From: Vagococcus entomophilus
Lineage (GTDB): Bacteria; Bacillota; Bacilli; Lactobacillales; Vagococcaceae
Length of the DNA: 64,000 nucleotides
Assembly: GCF_003987595.1 (NCBI RefSeq)
Contig: NZ_NGJZ01000002.1
Location: 248,001-312,000, forward strand
Direction: 5' to 3'
Part shown: positions 63,460-64,000 of the stretch, piece after piece
Position numbering within the stretch: the stretch's first letter is position 1
Layout: every line of letters starts with the position of its first letter
The notes under the pieces: generated by a model
Seen by the model: only the letters and a program-made list of their open reading frames with translations
Databases searched by the model: none
Told to the model about the DNA's origin: nothing
Position numbers and translations under genes: made by a program

Positions 63460-64000
63460 TCAATGAATAATTTCAGCAAATTGGTGGATCCCTTTTCTTA
63501 TATGGGGATGCCCTTTTTTTATGGATTTTCCGACTGGTAGCATGAGTATGGGAATGAGTTCTTTAGAAATTGCAAAGTACTCTTGCACTTTTTCAAAATC
63601 GACCCCTCTCATAGGGACAGAATCGTAACCAAATGCACGAATCACATGCATTAAGTTCATCGAAAATAAGCCACAGTCCAGTTTGAGGCCTTCTTTTTTT
63701 CTATCTTCTGGGTGCATATCAAAATAGAGTTGTATTCTTTTTTTTCTAGCCTCAACTTGTGCGGCAGAAAGGTGGCGCACTCTTTGCTCATACTGGATGA
63801 GATCTTCGATATCGTACAGAGATTGATTGCCAAAAATAAGAAAAACGGCAGAGGCATCCAGTACTTGTTTTTGGTTAGCAGAAAATTTTTTGAGTACTGC
63901 TTGTTTTTTTTTATTTTTAATAACAAATACTTTCCAAGGTTGAAAATTATTGCTGGATGGCGCATTTCTAGCACTTTGTAAAATCAAGTAAAGCTCTCTA
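63460..64000 (-). CDS. Nitroreductase-family protein, 5' end outside window
   Basis: The last ~180 residues of an FMN-dependent nitroreductase-fold enzyme. The motif ARNAPSSNNFQPWKVFVI is the FMN-binding/substrate region, and IRAFGYDSVPMRG with the C-terminal IPILMLPVGKS fit the family. The frame stays open to the window edge (…RELYLILQSAR), so the first ~15-30 residues lie beyond. It is distinct from the nitroreductase at 12635. Substrate unknown. Confidence 0.87.
   Translation of the reverse strand, partial: RELYLILQSARNAPSSNNFQPWKVFVIKNKKKQAVLKKFSANQKQVLDASAVFLIFGNQSLYDIEDLIQYEQRVRHLSAAQVEARKKRIQLYFDMHPEDRKKEGLKLDCGLFSMNLMHVIRAFGYDSVPMRGVDFEKVQEYFAISKELIPILMLPVGKSIKKGHPHIRKGIHQFAEIIH

Overview
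The window is a low-GC Firmicute chromosome segment that most resembles Enterococcus or a close relative (Enterococcaceae). This rests on gene content: adhE, an mreC-mreD-SagA-like hydrolase cluster, Mga-type regulators beside surface adhesins, Cna-B and MucBP/LPXTG proteins, LytR-CpsA-Psr and CHAP envelope proteins, strong AAGGAGG-type ribosome sites, and TTG/GTG starts. No rRNA, tRNA, CRISPR array, insertion sequence or prophage module was found. The species cannot be named from sequence alone.

Layout. 1-5.1 kb: the 3' part of adhE, then mreC, mreD and a secreted NlpC/P60 hydrolase with a WalR-like box upstream. 5.3-14.1 kb: housekeeping and stress genes (PepF, VanZ-like, YebC, photolyase, a MerR/MFS divergent pair, nitroreductase plus VOC dioxygenase). 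14.3-19.1 kb: surface locus 1 (small ORF, Mga-like regulator, small exported protein, Cna-B adhesin without a sorting signal). 19.4-22.4 kb: an ATPase-permease ABC fusion and an acetyltransferase. 22.5-29 kb: an envelope cluster with a two-gene OatA-like acetylation pair (acyltransferase plus SGNH), an LCP ligase, a two-component system and two unknown membrane proteins. 29.1-30.4 kb: a tiny unannotated transcription unit and a CHAP hydrolase with a cre site in its promoter. 30.8-35.1 kb: a condensation-fold acyltransferase, a second two-component system and two small unknown genes.

35.2-39.3 kb: a beta-glucoside uptake locus (GntR, PTS EIIBCA, 6-phospho-beta-glucosidase) with a symmetrical operator between -35 and -10. 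39.5-42.4 kb: a P1B-4-like metal ATPase, a frame-disrupted MgtC-family gene and a small His-containing protein. 43.3-45.4 kb: a secreted GH66 dextranase. 45.5-54.3 kb: drug efflux with TetR, Ada, MerR, LysR, phosphatase and DJ-1 family genes. 54.25-59.8 kb: surface locus 2 (a second Mga-like regulator divergent from a 1159-residue LPXTG MucBP/Ig adhesin). 60.2-63.4 kb: a small membrane protein coupled to a beta-helix plus tandem CbxX-type AAA+ ATPase, the least explained pair here. A nitroreductase runs off the right edge.

The main themes are cell-envelope building and remodelling, and surface adhesion, each with its own regulators, plus sugar use under likely CcpA control. The strongest candidates for something undescribed are the beta-helix/AAA+ pair, the MgtC gene interrupted exactly at an A-AAA-AAG slippery heptamer, and the small promoter-SD-terminator unit near 29.2 kb.
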